NCBI GenBank assembly: GCA_031082125.1
Contig: JAVHLM010000002.1
Location: forward strand, 175,012-239,011
DNA length: 64,000 nucleotides
Reading direction: 5' to 3'
Source of the DNA: Candidatus Eremiobacterota bacterium
GTDB lineage: Bacteria > Vulcanimicrobiota > CADAWZ01 > Ess09-12
The notes beneath the pieces are model-generated. The model made no database searches, was not told the DNA's origin, and worked only from the letters and a program-made list of their open reading frames with translations. Below are positions 1-9,067 of the stretch, in pieces. Position 1 is the stretch's first letter; each line of letters opens with the position of its first letter. The translations under genes were made by a program, and so were the position numbers.

Positions 1-674
1 AGTTCGCCGTCGAAGAAGCGGTGAGAACAAAGGAGAAACATGCAGGAAGCACCGTCACGGTGCTCTCGGTGGGCCCCGCACGCGCCAAGGACGCCTTGAG
101 AACCACACTCGCCATGGGAGGCGACAGGGCCGTCCACTTCGTGGACGATGCCTTTCAGAACGGCGACGGGCATCTCACGGCTGAACTGCTGGCCGCTTAT
201 CTCAAAACCCAGGCTCCTGACATACTATTTGTGGGCAGGCAGGCCATCGACGATGACTGCGCCCAGGTGGGCCCCATGCTCGCGGGGCTTCTGGGCTTTC
301 CTTTTGTTTCTGTCATCAACAGGCTCGAGTTCTCGCCTGACCAGAAGAAAGCCAAGGTGCAGCGCGAGATAGAGGGGGGCGCCGAGGTTTTTGAGGTGGA
401 GCTCCCGGCGGTCTTCTCCTGCCAGAAGGGGCTCAATGAGCCCCGCTACCCGGCTCTCAAGGATATCATGCAGGCGAAGAAGAAGGAGATCAAAGAGCTC
501 AAGGCTGCCGATATCGGCAAAAGTGCCGATGAGCTCAAAGCTCTCTCCCGCACGAGGGTGATAAAGATGGAATACCCCACCAAGCGCCCGCCGGGGCGGG
601 TGCTTCAGGGAGAGCCTGCCGACGTGGTGAAGCAGCTCCTCACGCTTCTCAGAGAGGAAGCCAAGATCCTGTGA
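1..674 (+). CDS. etfB: Electron transfer flavoprotein beta subunit, 5' partial
   Basis: EtfB pairs with EtfA to carry electrons from acyl-CoA and similar dehydrogenases to a quinone reductase. The frame is already open at base 3 and reads FAVEEAVRTKE, the usual EtfB text just after the N-terminal strand. The GTG at 21 is therefore internal, and the true start lies off the left edge, probably about 30 codons away. The AMP-binding part is visible (GGDRA near the start, then LFVGRQAIDDD), followed by the long C-terminal region. EtfA follows after 39 bp, so this is an etfBA operon. The family call is secure; which dehydrogenase it serves is not shown. Confidence 0.95.
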   Translation, partial: FAVEEAVRTKEKHAGSTVTVLSVGPARAKDALRTTLAMGGDRAVHFVDDAFQNGDGHLTAELLAAYLKTQAPDILFVGRQAIDDDCAQVGPMLAGLLGFPFVSVINRLEFSPDQKKAKVQREIEGGAEVFEVELPAVFSCQKGLNEPRYPALKDIMQAKKKEIKELKAADIGKSADELKALSRTRVIKMEYPTKRPPGRVLQGEPADVVKQLLTLLREEAKIL

Positions 675-713
675 GCTCACGAGCCCCTGACTTGAAACGA
701 AAGGAGTAGGATA

Positions 714-1712
714 ATGGGAAAAGGAATATGGATACTCGCGGAGCCCAGAGATAAGGCTCTTCCCCGTGTGGTCTTTGAAATGCTCGGAGAGGCAAGGAGG
801 CTGGCAGCCCCCGGGGGCGAGGAAGTGACGGCAGTCCTGCTGGGCCACTCACTTGAGCCCCTTGTGGCAGAGCTTGAAAAATACGGCACCGACAGGGTTT
901 TTCTCTACGATCATGCCGATCTTGCCGAATACAATCTCCAGGTGTACTCGAAAATCCTCGCAGATCTTATCGTGAAGGATCCACCCCGCGTGATGCTTCT
1001 GCCGGCCAATGCTCATGGCCGTGAGCTTGCCCCTTCCGTGGCGATAAAAGTGAAGAGCGGCATGGCTTCCGACTGTATCAGGTTTTCCCACGAGGGAGCC
1101 TTCCATGGCATCCGCCCCGCCTATGCGGGAAAGGTGCTGGTTACTCTCGAGTACACAGGCGACGGCCCTTCCATTGCGACCGTGAGGCCCAACCAGCTTG
1201 CCATGGGAGAACTCAGGGAAGGGCACAAGGCCACCATAGTGAAGATGGAGTTCGAGAAGCCCCAGGGACTCAGGGCAAAGCTGCTTGAGGTGAAGAAGCC
1301 TGAGCAGGGCGCCACCATGGAGGTCACCGAGGCCACCATCGTGGTGTCGGGAGGACGGGGACTGGGAGCGAAGGAGAATTTCTCCCTCTGCGAGAGCCTC
1401 GCATCGGTCCTGGGCGCCGCGGTGGGCGCCTCCCGCATGGCCGTCGATGCCGGGTGGCGTGAGCACAAATACCAGGTGGGGCAGACGGGAAAAGTGGTGA
1501 CGCCCAACATCTACATCGCCTGCGGCATCTCCGGTGCCATCCAGCACCAGGTGGGGATGAACCAGTCCAAGTGCATCGTGGCCATCAACAAGGATCCCGA
1601 GGCCAACATCTTCAAGCTGGCTGACTACGGCATCGTGGGTGATATCTTCACCATCCTCCCTCTTCTCACCCAGGAGTGCCGCACAATGCTCGGGAGCGAG
1701 GTTCTTGCCTAG
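714..1712 (+). CDS. etfA: Electron transfer flavoprotein alpha subunit
   Basis: This is the FAD-binding subunit of the ETF heterodimer. The 332-residue length is normal. The C-terminal FAD domain shows [12 protein letters not shown], then SRMAVDAGW, the VGQTGKVV motif, GISGAIQHQ and [11 protein letters not shown], all classical EtfA landmarks. A GAAAGGAG Shine-Dalgarno sits just before the ATG at 714. A strong intrinsic terminator follows at 1745. The membrane Fe-S oxidoreductase two genes downstream is its likely electron acceptor, as in syntrophic and mycobacterial ETF pathways. That pairing is inferred from gene order. Confidence 0.96.
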   Translation: MGKGIWILAEPRDKALPRVVFEMLGEARRLAAPGGEEVTAVLLGHSLEPLVAELEKYGTDRVFLYDHADLAEYNLQVYSKILADLIVKDPPRVMLLPANAHGRELAPSVAIKVKSGMASDCIRFSHEGAFHGIRPAYAGKVLVTLEYTGDGPSIATVRPNQLAMGELREGHKATIVKMEFEKPQGLRAKLLEVKKPEQGATMEVTEATIVVSGGRGLGAKENFSLCESLASVLGAAVGASRMAVDAGWREHKYQVGQTGKVVTPNIYIACGISGAIQHQVGMNQSKCIVAINKDPEANIFKLADYGIVGDIFTILPLLTQECRTMLGSEVLA

Positions 1713-1744
1713 CGGCTCACAGAGAAAATCATCTGGAAAATCAG

Positions 1745-1795
1745 GGACAGCTGCCGCGTTTTCCCAGGAAAACCCCGCAGCTGTCCTCTCTTTTT
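1745..1795 (+). terminator. Intrinsic terminator after etfBA
   Basis: Perfect 10-bp arms GGACAGCTGC (1745-1754) and GCAGCTGTCC (1777-1786) enclose a second inner stem (GTTTTCC/GGAAAAC). They are followed by TCTCTTTTT. The site ends the etfBA transcript before the next promoter at 1801. Confidence 0.88.
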
Positions 1796-1800
1796 GCCAG

Positions 1801-1829
1801 TTGACAAGAAGGCGGGAAGTACGTATACT
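1801..1829 (+). promoter_or_regulatory. Sigma70-type promoter for the zinc-finger gene
   Basis: TTGACA (1801-1806), a 17-bp spacer and TATACT (1824-1829) match the consensus closely. The start point would fall near 1836, about 23 nt before the ATG at 1859. Placed right after the etfBA terminator, it probably also drives the Fe-S oxidoreductase and resB. Confidence 0.8.
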
Positions 1830-1858
1830 CAAGAGCATTACTGAACGGGGGTAAAACC

Positions 1859-2284
1859 ATGAAGATTTCCAGGGAAATCCTGCCGGAAGGCTACATTACT
1901 GACCGTAAGGAAGGCCTCTCGGCAAGCTTTTATCCCGACGGCACCCTTGCCCGTTACGGGTATTTCCCGGGAGGGAGTCCCCGGGGATGGCACCTTTCCC
2001 TTGAAGAGGGGAAGGCCCTGGGGAAGGTGGAGCGCTTCGAGTGCCACATGTTCCCTGACGGCGACGAAGGCGATTCGCCGATCGACGGCGAGGCTTTCAG
2101 GGAATGGGTTGAGCGGTGGGTCACGGAGATTTTCCGCGAAGCCTCTCACCGCCTTCACTGCACCTTCTGCGGCAAGGCGCAGCAAGAGGTGCGGAAGCTC
2201 ATCGCGGGACCCACGGCTTACATATGCGATGAATGCGTGAGTCTCTGCAGCGATATCATCGCCGAGGAGTTTCCCCGGGAGTGA
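1859..2284 (+). CDS. Small protein with C-terminal ClpX-type zinc finger
   Basis: The protein has 141 residues. The last ~45 (from [10 protein letters not shown] to [10 protein letters not shown]) match the C4 zinc-binding domain normally found at the N-terminus of the ClpX unfoldase: CxxC, about 20 residues with the KLIAGP-type text, then CxxC. There is no AAA+ domain, so this is not ClpX. The N-terminal ~95 residues contain [13 protein letters not shown] and acidic stretches that I do not recognise. In ClpX this zinc finger dimerises and binds adaptors and substrates, so a stand-alone copy could act as an adaptor, decoy or assembly factor; that is inference. It sits between etfA and the Fe-S oxidoreductase, with its own promoter. 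Confidence 0.82.
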   Translation: MKISREILPEGYITDRKEGLSASFYPDGTLARYGYFPGGSPRGWHLSLEEGKALGKVERFECHMFPDGDEGDSPIDGEAFREWVERWVTEIFREASHRLHCTFCGKAQQEVRKLIAGPTAYICDECVSLCSDIIAEEFPRE

Positions 2285-2382
2285 GGGAGCCTTACAGGAT
2301 ACGGCGGCCATTTCATTGAATAATGGTTTTCTGTCACGGCAAGGCATCTTACCAGCGAGACACGGCATTACAGGAGGATTAT

Positions 2383-4440
2383 ATGGAAGAACTGCACCCC
2401 GCACGTCAGTCTATAGCCGGCATCCCCGGCCAGGTATTTCTGCTCCTCATCATGGCCTGCGGCTTCGGGATCTTCATTTACAAGGCCCTGGAGGCATACC
2501 GCCTCTGTGCGAAAGGCCAGAAGGAAAACCGTCTTGATGCTATCACTGAGAGGGTAAAATCCCTCGTCATCTACGTGCTGGCGCAGCTCCGGGTCTTCCA
2601 CGAGCCCTTTGCGGGCTTTATCCACGCCTTTATATTCTGGGGCTTCCTGGTGCTCTCGATAGGCTACGGAAATGCCATCATATCTGCATTCTGGAAAGGC
2701 TTCCACTTCCCTTTCACGAATACCTTCGCCTTTCTCACCATCCACAACTTCTTCTCATTGATGGTGATAGTGAGCGTGCTCCTCGCCCTCTTCAGAAGGC
2801 TTGTGCTCAGGCCGAAGCGGCTCGAATACACCCCTGAGGCCGTGATCATCCTCTGCATGATTCTCTGCATCGTGAGCTTTGACTTCGTGAGCGAGGCCTT
2901 CAAGGCGGGGGCTGTGATAAAGAGCGGCCAGGCGCTTCAGGCTTCGGTGCCTCTCGTGACGTCATTCCTGGGGGAGCAGTGCGCAAAGATGGAGATGGCT
3001 CCCCAGGCGATGATATCGGTGAGCAGCCTTTTCTGGTGGCTCCATATGCTGCTCATCTTCAGCTTCATGGCCTTCCTTCCCTTCTCGAAGCATTTCCACA
3101 TCGTGACAGCGGCCATCAATGTATTCCTGAGGAACTTGAAACCCCCGGGACAGCTTTCCACCCTTGACCTTGAGAACTCCGAGACCTATGGCGTCACGGC
3201 CGTCAAGGAATACTCATGGAAGAGCCTCTTCGACCTCTTCGTCTGCACCGAGTGCGGCCGCTGCTCCGAGAGCTGCCCTGCCTATTCTACCGAAAAGCCC
3301 CTCTCGCCCAAGAAGGTGATTCAGGATCTCAAATACCACCTGAAAGGCCAGGCGAAGCTTCTCCTTGAGCCTCCGCCGCCCGCCAGGGAGGGCGAGGCTC
3401 CCTCCCGGGAGTTTCCGCCCATAGTGGGCACTGCACTCAAGGAGGATGAGATTTGGAGCTGCACTACATGCGCCGCCTGCATGCAGTCATGCCCTGTCTT
3501 TATAGAGCATGTGCCAAAGCTTGTCGAGGTGCGGCGCTCTCTTGTGCTGATGGAGAGCAAGTTTCCCCAGGAAGTGGTCCTTACCTTTAAAAACATGGAG
3601 AACAACTTCAACCCTTACGGCATTGGTTTCGGCTCCCGCGCCGAGTGGTGCGCCGACCTCGGCGTGAAGATCCTTGGAGAGGGTCAGAAGGCCGAGTACC
3701 TTTTCTGGGTGGGCTGCGTGGGCTCATTTGACGACAGGAACAGAAAAGTGAGCACTGCCATCGTGAAGCTCCTGAAAGAGGCCGGCGTGGACTTTGCCAT
3801 CCTTGGCGCCGAGGAGGCCTGCTGCGGCGATCCTGCCCGCCGTATCGGCAACGAATACCTCTACCAGACCCTCGCACAACAGAATATCGAGCAGTTCAAG
3901 AACCACGGCGTGAAAAAAATCATCACCCACTGCCCTCACTGCTTCAATGTGCTCAGGCATGAATACGGGCACCTGGGAGCCGGGATCGACGTGGTCCACA
4001 CGACGGCCTTCATAGGGGAGCTTGTCGAAAAGGGGAAGCTCGTCCCCAGGGAAGCCTTTTCAAAGAGCGTGTGCTACCATGATTCATGCTATCTCGGGCG
4101 TTACAACGGAGTCTATGATGCTCCCCGGGGCCTTCTTTCCGCTGTACCCGGCGCAAAGACCCTCGAGATGGGGAAAAAGAGGGAAGACAGCTTCTGCTGC
4201 GGTGCCGGCGGCGGCAGGATGTGGATGGAGGAGACCCTTGGAAAGCGCATCAACAAGGCCCGTGTCGAGCAGGCCATGGCGAAGAGCCCCGAGGTGATTG
4301 CCTCCAACTGCCCGTACTGCCTCACCATGCTCACCGACGGTGTGAAGGATATGAATCTCGAGGAGAAAGTCAAGGTAATGGATCTGATGGAGATAATGGC
4401 GCATTCCTGCGGGGAGCAAAAGTCTCAGGCCGGTGAGTGA
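2383..4440 (+). CDS. Membrane Fe-S oxidoreductase, ETF:(methyl)menaquinone oxidoreductase-like (DUF224/EtfD)
   Basis: The 685-residue protein probably passes electrons from reduced EtfAB to the quinone pool. About the first 275 residues carry five or six membrane spans resembling the NarI-like haem-b domain. Two 4Fe-4S motifs follow (CTECGRCSESCP near residue 295 and CTTCAACMQSCP near 370), then two cysteine-rich CCG domains (EEACCGD...HCPHC and DSFCCGAGGG...NCPYC). This order matches heterodisulfide-reductase-like EtfD/EMO proteins. ATG 2383 is chosen over an upstream start in the same frame because AGGAGG lies 6 bp before it. The gene overlaps resB by 8 bp, so the two are translationally coupled. 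The acceptor is inferred from the family. Confidence 0.88.
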   Translation: MEELHPARQSIAGIPGQVFLLLIMACGFGIFIYKALEAYRLCAKGQKENRLDAITERVKSLVIYVLAQLRVFHEPFAGFIHAFIFWGFLVLSIGYGNAIISAFWKGFHFPFTNTFAFLTIHNFFSLMVIVSVLLALFRRLVLRPKRLEYTPEAVIILCMILCIVSFDFVSEAFKAGAVIKSGQALQASVPLVTSFLGEQCAKMEMAPQAMISVSSLFWWLHMLLIFSFMAFLPFSKHFHIVTAAINVFLRNLKPPGQLSTLDLENSETYGVTAVKEYSWKSLFDLFVCTECGRCSESCPAYSTEKPLSPKKVIQDLKYHLKGQAKLLLEPPPPAREGEAPSREFPPIVGTALKEDEIWSCTTCAACMQSCPVFIEHVPKLVEVRRSLVLMESKFPQEVVLTFKNMENNFNPYGIGFGSRAEWCADLGVKILGEGQKAEYLFWVGCVGSFDDRNRKVSTAIVKLLKEAGVDFAILGAEEACCGDPARRIGNEYLYQTLAQQNIEQFKNHGVKKIITHCPHCFNVLRHEYGHLGAGIDVVHTTAFIGELVEKGKLVPREAFSKSVCYHDSCYLGRYNGVYDAPRGLLSAVPGAKTLEMGKKREDSFCCGAGGGRMWMEETLGKRINKARVEQAMAKSPEVIASNCPYCLTMLTDGVKDMNLEEKVKVMDLMEIMAHSCGEQKSQAGE

Positions 4441-5803
4441 GAAGGATGTGGGGTCCCGATCCTCAGGCGCTTCCCTCTGGGCCGTCATGGGATCCCCCCT
4501 CATGGCTGTGCTGCTCATTGTGCTTGTCCTTGTGCCCTGCATCGTGGGCACCCTGATCCCTCAGAACCTGGCTCGCTCCCTCTATTTTGAGCGCTATTCC
4601 CCCTCGGGGGGAGCCCTTCTCCTCACCCTGGGCCTTGACCATGTTTACGAAACCTGGTGGTTTCTTCTCCTCCTCTGCCTGGTGGCCTTGAACCTTGCCA
4701 TTTCAAGCCTGAGACGCCTCAGGCGCCTTCGCCTGCAGGCAAAGCCCGTGGTAACAGTCCCCGTGGAGCTTTTCGCCGATCCGGCCCTCACCCTCTCATT
4801 TCCCGGAGAGGGAAGTCCCGCCAATGCCGTGGCGGGCGTTTTAAGGAAGCTGGGCTACCGCGGGGAGCATGCGAGTGAACGGGAGGGGAGGCTTTTCTTC
4901 GCGGCGTGGAAGGGAGGGCTCCAGAAATGGGGCTCCTTCGTGACGCACATGGGCCTTCTCGTAATATTCGTGGGAGCCATTGCGGGCCATGTGAGCGCCC
5001 TGAACTTCTCTTACTATACCGAGGTTGACGAGGGGCAGGAGGTGAAGGTCCGCGGCGCCGCCTTTACCATGAAGCTGCTGGATTTCTTCGCCACCGTCAA
5101 CTCAAGAGGCTTTGCCACGGAGTTCACCAGCCTCGTGGAGGTGAAGGAGGAGGGACAAGAGCCTCAAAGGCGCGCCATCAGAGTCAATCACCCCTTTCAT
5201 TACCGGGACATCTGGATTTACCAGGCCACCTGCGGAGTGAGGGGCTTTTCCGTGACGGCGGACGAGGGAGGAAAGAAGGTGCAGGTCTTCTTTCCCCTCG
5301 GAGACGGCGGCGGCCTCGAGGTGAAGAGCCGCTTCAATGAAGTGAAGGGAGAGAGGCTTGTCCTCTATGTGCACAATTTTTTACCCCACTTTGTCAAGGA
5401 CAATGACTCTCTGGGCACTCTTTCCCATTACCCTGTCAATCCTGCGATCCGCCTTTTCGTGAAGCGCGGTGATGTCAAGGCCCAGGGGGAATGGGAAGAA
5501 GTGGGATGGCTCAAGGGAGGGGAAAAAAAGGAGCTTGGCTCTTTCATCTTCCAGTTTCAGGGCGTCACCGAGTACAGCGGCTTTATCGTCCGATCTGACA
5601 GGGGAATTTACCTGGTGTGGGCAGGTTTTCTCATCGTGGCGCTGGGACTTTTTCTCTCATGCTATGGTGCATACCGAATGGTGCGCCTCATGGGTGAGCA
5701 GGAGGGCTCGCAATGGAAAGTGTCGGTCCTTTTCATCGGTGATGATCGCCGCTTCGACAGGGAGCGCAGAGCGCTCATTCAGGCTTCCGGCGGCACCTGC
5801 TGA
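4433..5803 (+). CDS. resB: ResB-like cytochrome c biogenesis protein
   Basis: ResB (CcsB) works with CcsA/ResC in system II haem delivery to apocytochrome c. The 456-residue protein has the family layout: TM near residue 20 (AVLLIVLVLVPCIVGTLIPQ), TM near 75, TM near 170 (WGSFVTHMGLLVIFVGAI), a large extracytoplasmic domain and a final TM near 400. GTG 4433 overlaps the preceding stop region by 8 bp. No ccsA/resC follows; a convergent transporter does. The cytochrome partner and the second half of system II must be encoded elsewhere, or this ResB may serve the haem-bearing oxidoreductase it is coupled to. Confidence 0.87.
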   Translation: MSEKDVGSRSSGASLWAVMGSPLMAVLLIVLVLVPCIVGTLIPQNLARSLYFERYSPSGGALLLTLGLDHVYETWWFLLLLCLVALNLAISSLRRLRRLRLQAKPVVTVPVELFADPALTLSFPGEGSPANAVAGVLRKLGYRGEHASEREGRLFFAAWKGGLQKWGSFVTHMGLLVIFVGAIAGHVSALNFSYYTEVDEGQEVKVRGAAFTMKLLDFFATVNSRGFATEFTSLVEVKEEGQEPQRRAIRVNHPFHYRDIWIYQATCGVRGFSVTADEGGKKVQVFFPLGDGGGLEVKSRFNEVKGERLVLYVHNFLPHFVKDNDSLGTLSHYPVNPAIRLFVKRGDVKAQGEWEEVGWLKGGEKKELGSFIFQFQGVTEYSGFIVRSDRGIYLVWAGFLIVALGLFLSCYGAYRMVRLMGEQEGSQWKVSVLFIGDDRRFDRERRALIQASGGTC

Positions 5804-7095
5804 GGCTTTCCCCGGGGCGCAAGGTAGATGTTGTAAAGGATCAGGCCTATGATAGTCGCAAGGCCGATAAGGGAGAAAAAGAGCCAGAGGGTCTGGGGTT
5901 TGTGGAGCTTATCCACAAAATAGACGTAACTCGAGGCACCCAGGATTCCCCCTATACCGCTGCCGATTACGCCGTAAAGAAAGCAGTACCCCATGTAGGT
6001 CGCCACCTTGTCGCGGGGGGCAATCTCTCCCACGTAGCTGATGTACTTGGGGTGGGCTGTCATCTCGCCAAGCGAGAAGAGGATGATCCCCGCGATGAAT
6101 ACCCAGCAGTATGAGGATAACGAGAGAAGGGCCATGCCGGCCGTTCCCAATGCTATTCCGGCAATCATCGTGGGGAGGGCCCTCGTGTGCTTAACGATGC
6201 TGGAGACGAGAATCTGCAGGGCTATGATGGTCCCGGCATTGACGACTGTCACATGCTCGGCATCGAAGACAAAAGGCCTGTGAGGGCCGAGATGATCGAG
6301 GAGAGAGTTGATGAAGGCGTTGACAGGCCCCATGTCCATGTGATCCTTGAGGTACCAGAGCACGGTGTCAAACATCTGGAAGTAAAGGATCCAGAAGCCT
6401 GAGTAAATCAGGATCATGAGAATGAAGCGGAAGTCCTTGAGGACCAGCAGGGCCTCCGTAAGGACCTCGCCAAGGCTTTTCGTGCTCACCGGCCTTGGCG
6501 GCTCCCGGTAGAGGAGGAGGTTCGGGAGAATGAGGATCCCCGTGGCAATGGCCGATGCGATGAAGACATAGCTCCACGAGAGGCTTTTCAGGTAAGGCAC
6601 AAGGAAAAGGGGGAAGAGGAAGGCCCCCAGGTTGATGGTCCAGTAAAAGATCCCAAAGCCCAGGGTGCTGTTTTCCCTTGACGTGACGCGGGCTATGGTT
6701 CCCGAGATGATGGGCTTGAAGGTGCCGGCGCCGAATCCCATCACGACAAGGCTCATAAAAACCAGGGGGTATGTTTTAGCCTGGCTCGTGAGAAAATATC
6801 CAAGGCCCAGCAGCGAAAAGGCCACCATGAGGGTTCTCCGGTACCCGAACCGGTCGGCAATGGCGCCGCTGATAATGGGCAGGCCGTAGAGGAGCGGCTG
6901 GATGGTGCTCTTGATGAGGCCGACGCTCTGCTTGGAAAAGCCCAGCCCCCCTTCGCCTGTTTTCATGACAAGATAGACCGAGAGGACGCTCATCACGCCG
7001 TAATAGGCGCCCCGCTCCATGAACTCGAAGAGGATCGTAATCCAGTAAACAGGGGGAAAGCCCAGGAAATCGGATTTTTTTGCCTGCTCTGCCAT
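5779..7095 (-). CDS. MFS transporter, POT/PTR2-like oligopeptide symporter
   Basis: This is a 438-residue membrane protein with about 12-14 hydrophobic segments. The N-terminus has the proton-dependent oligopeptide transporter signature (FEFMERGAYYGV), a GAIADRFGYR loop between TM2 and TM3, and VMGFGAGTFKPIISG. The substrate is probably di- or tripeptides; this is family knowledge and other POT members carry nitrate or other solutes. It converges on resB and shares its last 25 bp with it. A divergent 143-bp gap separates it from hemB. Confidence 0.8.
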   Translation of the reverse strand: MAEQAKKSDFLGFPPVYWITILFEFMERGAYYGVMSVLSVYLVMKTGEGGLGFSKQSVGLIKSTIQPLLYGLPIISGAIADRFGYRRTLMVAFSLLGLGYFLTSQAKTYPLVFMSLVVMGFGAGTFKPIISGTIARVTSRENSTLGFGIFYWTINLGAFLFPLFLVPYLKSLSWSYVFIASAIATGILILPNLLLYREPPRPVSTKSLGEVLTEALLVLKDFRFILMILIYSGFWILYFQMFDTVLWYLKDHMDMGPVNAFINSLLDHLGPHRPFVFDAEHVTVVNAGTIIALQILVSSIVKHTRALPTMIAGIALGTAGMALLSLSSYCWVFIAGIILFSLGEMTAHPKYISYVGEIAPRDKVATYMGYCFLYGVIGSGIGGILGASSYVYFVDKLHKPQTLWLFFSLIGLATIIGLILYNIYLAPRGKPQQVPPEA

Positions 7096-7238
7096 GGGAG
7101 GCCCTATTGGCTATTGCGGGTAAAAATCCTCTGTAAGAGGCTATTCTTCCTGAACCCCCTGCTCCCGGGGGGAGGGTTTTCATAGCGCCTGGAGAAGTCT
7201 CCCGTGAAAACAGAATACTCCCGCAAGAGAAAGGAATT

Positions 7239-8225
7239 ATGGCTATGGGCTTCCCTGACGTACGTCTGCGGAGATTGAGGAAAAATGATGCCATAAGGAG
7301 AATGGTGAGGGAGACAAGGCTCTCTGCCGACCAGTTTATCTACCCCCTCTTTGTGCTGCCGGGAGAGAAGGTCAAAGAGGAGATCGCCTCGATGCCCGGT
7401 GTCTTTCATCTCTCCGTGGACTGCCTTGTCGAGGAATGCAGGGAGGTGAAAGGGCTTGGCATCCCTGCCGTGCTCCTTTTCGGGCTTCCTTCAGCGAAGG
7501 ATCCCCTGGCCCGCGAGGCTTATGCCCACGACGGCATTATCCAGCAGGCCGTGAGGGCTCTCAAGAAGGCCCTTCCCGATCTCTATGTCATTACCGATGT
7601 GTGCCTCTGCGAATACACCAGCCACGGGCATTGCGGCGTCATAAAGGATGGCGAGGTAGAGAACGATGAGACCCTTGAGCTCATTGCCAGGACTGCTCTT
7701 TCCCACGCCCAGGCGGGCGCTGACATGGTGGCTCCCTCTGACATGATGGACGGGAGGGTGGCCGCCATAAGGAATATTCTTGACGGGAACAGCTTTTCCC
7801 AGGTGGCAATACTCGCCTATGCCGCCAAGTTCGCCTCGAGCTTCTACGGCCCTTTCAGGGAAGCGGCTGACTCGGCTCCTCAGTTCGGCGACAGGAAAGG
7901 ATACCAGATGGACCCTGCCAATGGGAGGGAGGCTATGAGGGAGATCCTTCTTGATATTGAAGAGGGCGCCGATATTGTCATGGTAAAGCCGGCCCTGGCT
8001 TACCTTGACCTTATCCGCCGCGCCCGCGAGAAGGTACTTCACCCCCTCGCGGCATACAACGTGAGCGGTGAATACTCGATGGTAAAGGCAGCGGCAGCCC
8101 GGGGGTGGATCAGGGAGAAGGAGATTACCCTTGAGCTGCTCACGTCCATTACAAGGGCCGGAGCCGATATCATCCTTACCTATCATGCCAAGGAAGCGGC
8201 ACGGTGGCTCGCCGGGAAAGAGTGA
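7239..8225 (+). CDS. hemB: Delta-aminolevulinic acid dehydratase (porphobilinogen synthase)
   Basis: HemB condenses two 5-aminolevulinate molecules to porphobilinogen, the first common step in tetrapyrrole synthesis. The 328-residue length is normal. Both Schiff-base lysines are visible, in [15 protein letters not shown] and in [10 protein letters not shown]. The metal site [13 protein letters not shown] has three cysteines, which indicates the zinc-dependent type. AAAGGA precedes the ATG at 7239. The haem-related resB lies just upstream across the transporter. The kinase-like gene starts 5 bp after the stop. Confidence 0.97.
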   Translation: MAMGFPDVRLRRLRKNDAIRRMVRETRLSADQFIYPLFVLPGEKVKEEIASMPGVFHLSVDCLVEECREVKGLGIPAVLLFGLPSAKDPLAREAYAHDGIIQQAVRALKKALPDLYVITDVCLCEYTSHGHCGVIKDGEVENDETLELIARTALSHAQAGADMVAPSDMMDGRVAAIRNILDGNSFSQVAILAYAAKFASSFYGPFREAADSAPQFGDRKGYQMDPANGREAMREILLDIEEGADIVMVKPALAYLDLIRRAREKVLHPLAAYNVSGEYSMVKAAAARGWIREKEITLELLTSITRAGADIILTYHAKEAARWLAGKE

Positions 8226-8230
8226 CCCGA

Positions 8231-9067
8231 ATGAACGATGCGACACAGAGGCTTATTGAGGCTCTGTCGGAAAAATATGAGGTGGTGAAGCGCCTTAAGA
8301 AGGGTGATGTTACCGCCGTCTATCTCTGCCGGGAGCAGAAGGGCGGCGCTCTCTTCGCCGTGAAGGCCCTCTGGGCGGGGAATGTGCCCTTCTATGAGAA
8401 AGATCTTGCCGCAGAGAGCTTCGAGCGGGAGGTGAAGGTCCTCAGGACGCTCCGCCACCGGTGCATTCCCCTCTTCTTCGAGAGCTTCTCCTCGGGATCG
8501 TGGCATTACTATGTCATGGAGTATATCGAGGGGAAGACCCTCAGCGAGATCAAAAATGAGCGGGGAAAGCCCCTGGAGGTCGATGACGCCATAAGCTCCG
8601 CCTCGAAAATCTGCGGGGTCCTTCATTTTCTTCACAACAGGGCCACGCCCATAATCTTCCGGAACCTTGATCCCACCAACGTGTTCTCCACCAGGGAGGG
8701 CGAGATAAAGCTCATTGACTTCGGGCTTGTGCGGTTTTTTGATGCCTCAAAGAAGCAGGATACCCTTGTGATGGGGACTTTCGGCTACGCGGCCCCCGAG
8801 CAGTACGGGGGCAAGCAGACCACTCCCAAGAGCGATATCTATGCCTTAGGGACCACCCTTTATTCCCTCCTCACCATGGAAGATCCAGGCCAGTTTCTTT
8901 TTAATTTTCCTCCCATAAGGAAGTTTAACAGGCTTGTGCCCCCCTGGCTTGAGAAAATCATCTCCCGCTGCCTGGAGAGGGAGCCGGAGAAGCGGCCCTC
9001 CGATGCCATCTCGCTCAAGAGGGAACTTGATACGGGCTTTACGAAAGACGGGGGCGTCTCTTTCTAG
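8231..9067 (+). CDS. Serine/threonine kinase-like protein with altered catalytic loop
   Basis: This is a minimal 278-residue kinase fold with no membrane span. The ATP-binding Lys is present (FAVK, K45), as are the alpha-C Glu region (FEREVKVLRTLRH), DFG (163-165) and APE (188-190). The catalytic loop, however, reads FRNLDPTN (143-150) instead of HRDLKPxN: the catalytic Asp is Asn145 and the loop Lys is Asp147. The glycine loop is also poor (LKKGDVTAV). It may bind ATP yet transfer phosphate weakly or not at all. ATG 8231 is preferred; an in-frame GTG at 8204 would overlap hemB. The gene ends 4 bp inside a convergent gene. Its role is unknown. Confidence 0.85.
   Translation: MNDATQRLIEALSEKYEVVKRLKKGDVTAVYLCREQKGGALFAVKALWAGNVPFYEKDLAAESFEREVKVLRTLRHRCIPLFFESFSSGSWHYYVMEYIEGKTLSEIKNERGKPLEVDDAISSASKICGVLHFLHNRATPIIFRNLDPTNVFSTREGEIKLIDFGLVRFFDASKKQDTLVMGTFGYAAPEQYGGKQTTPKSDIYALGTTLYSLLTMEDPGQFLFNFPPIRKFNRLVPPWLEKIISRCLEREPEKRPSDAISLKRELDTGFTKDGGVSF

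Noticed and set aside
849..1838. 329-residue open frame antisense to etfA
   Set aside because: It lies wholly opposite a certain gene, shows no domain text and no ribosome site; such frames are common with GC-rich third positions.
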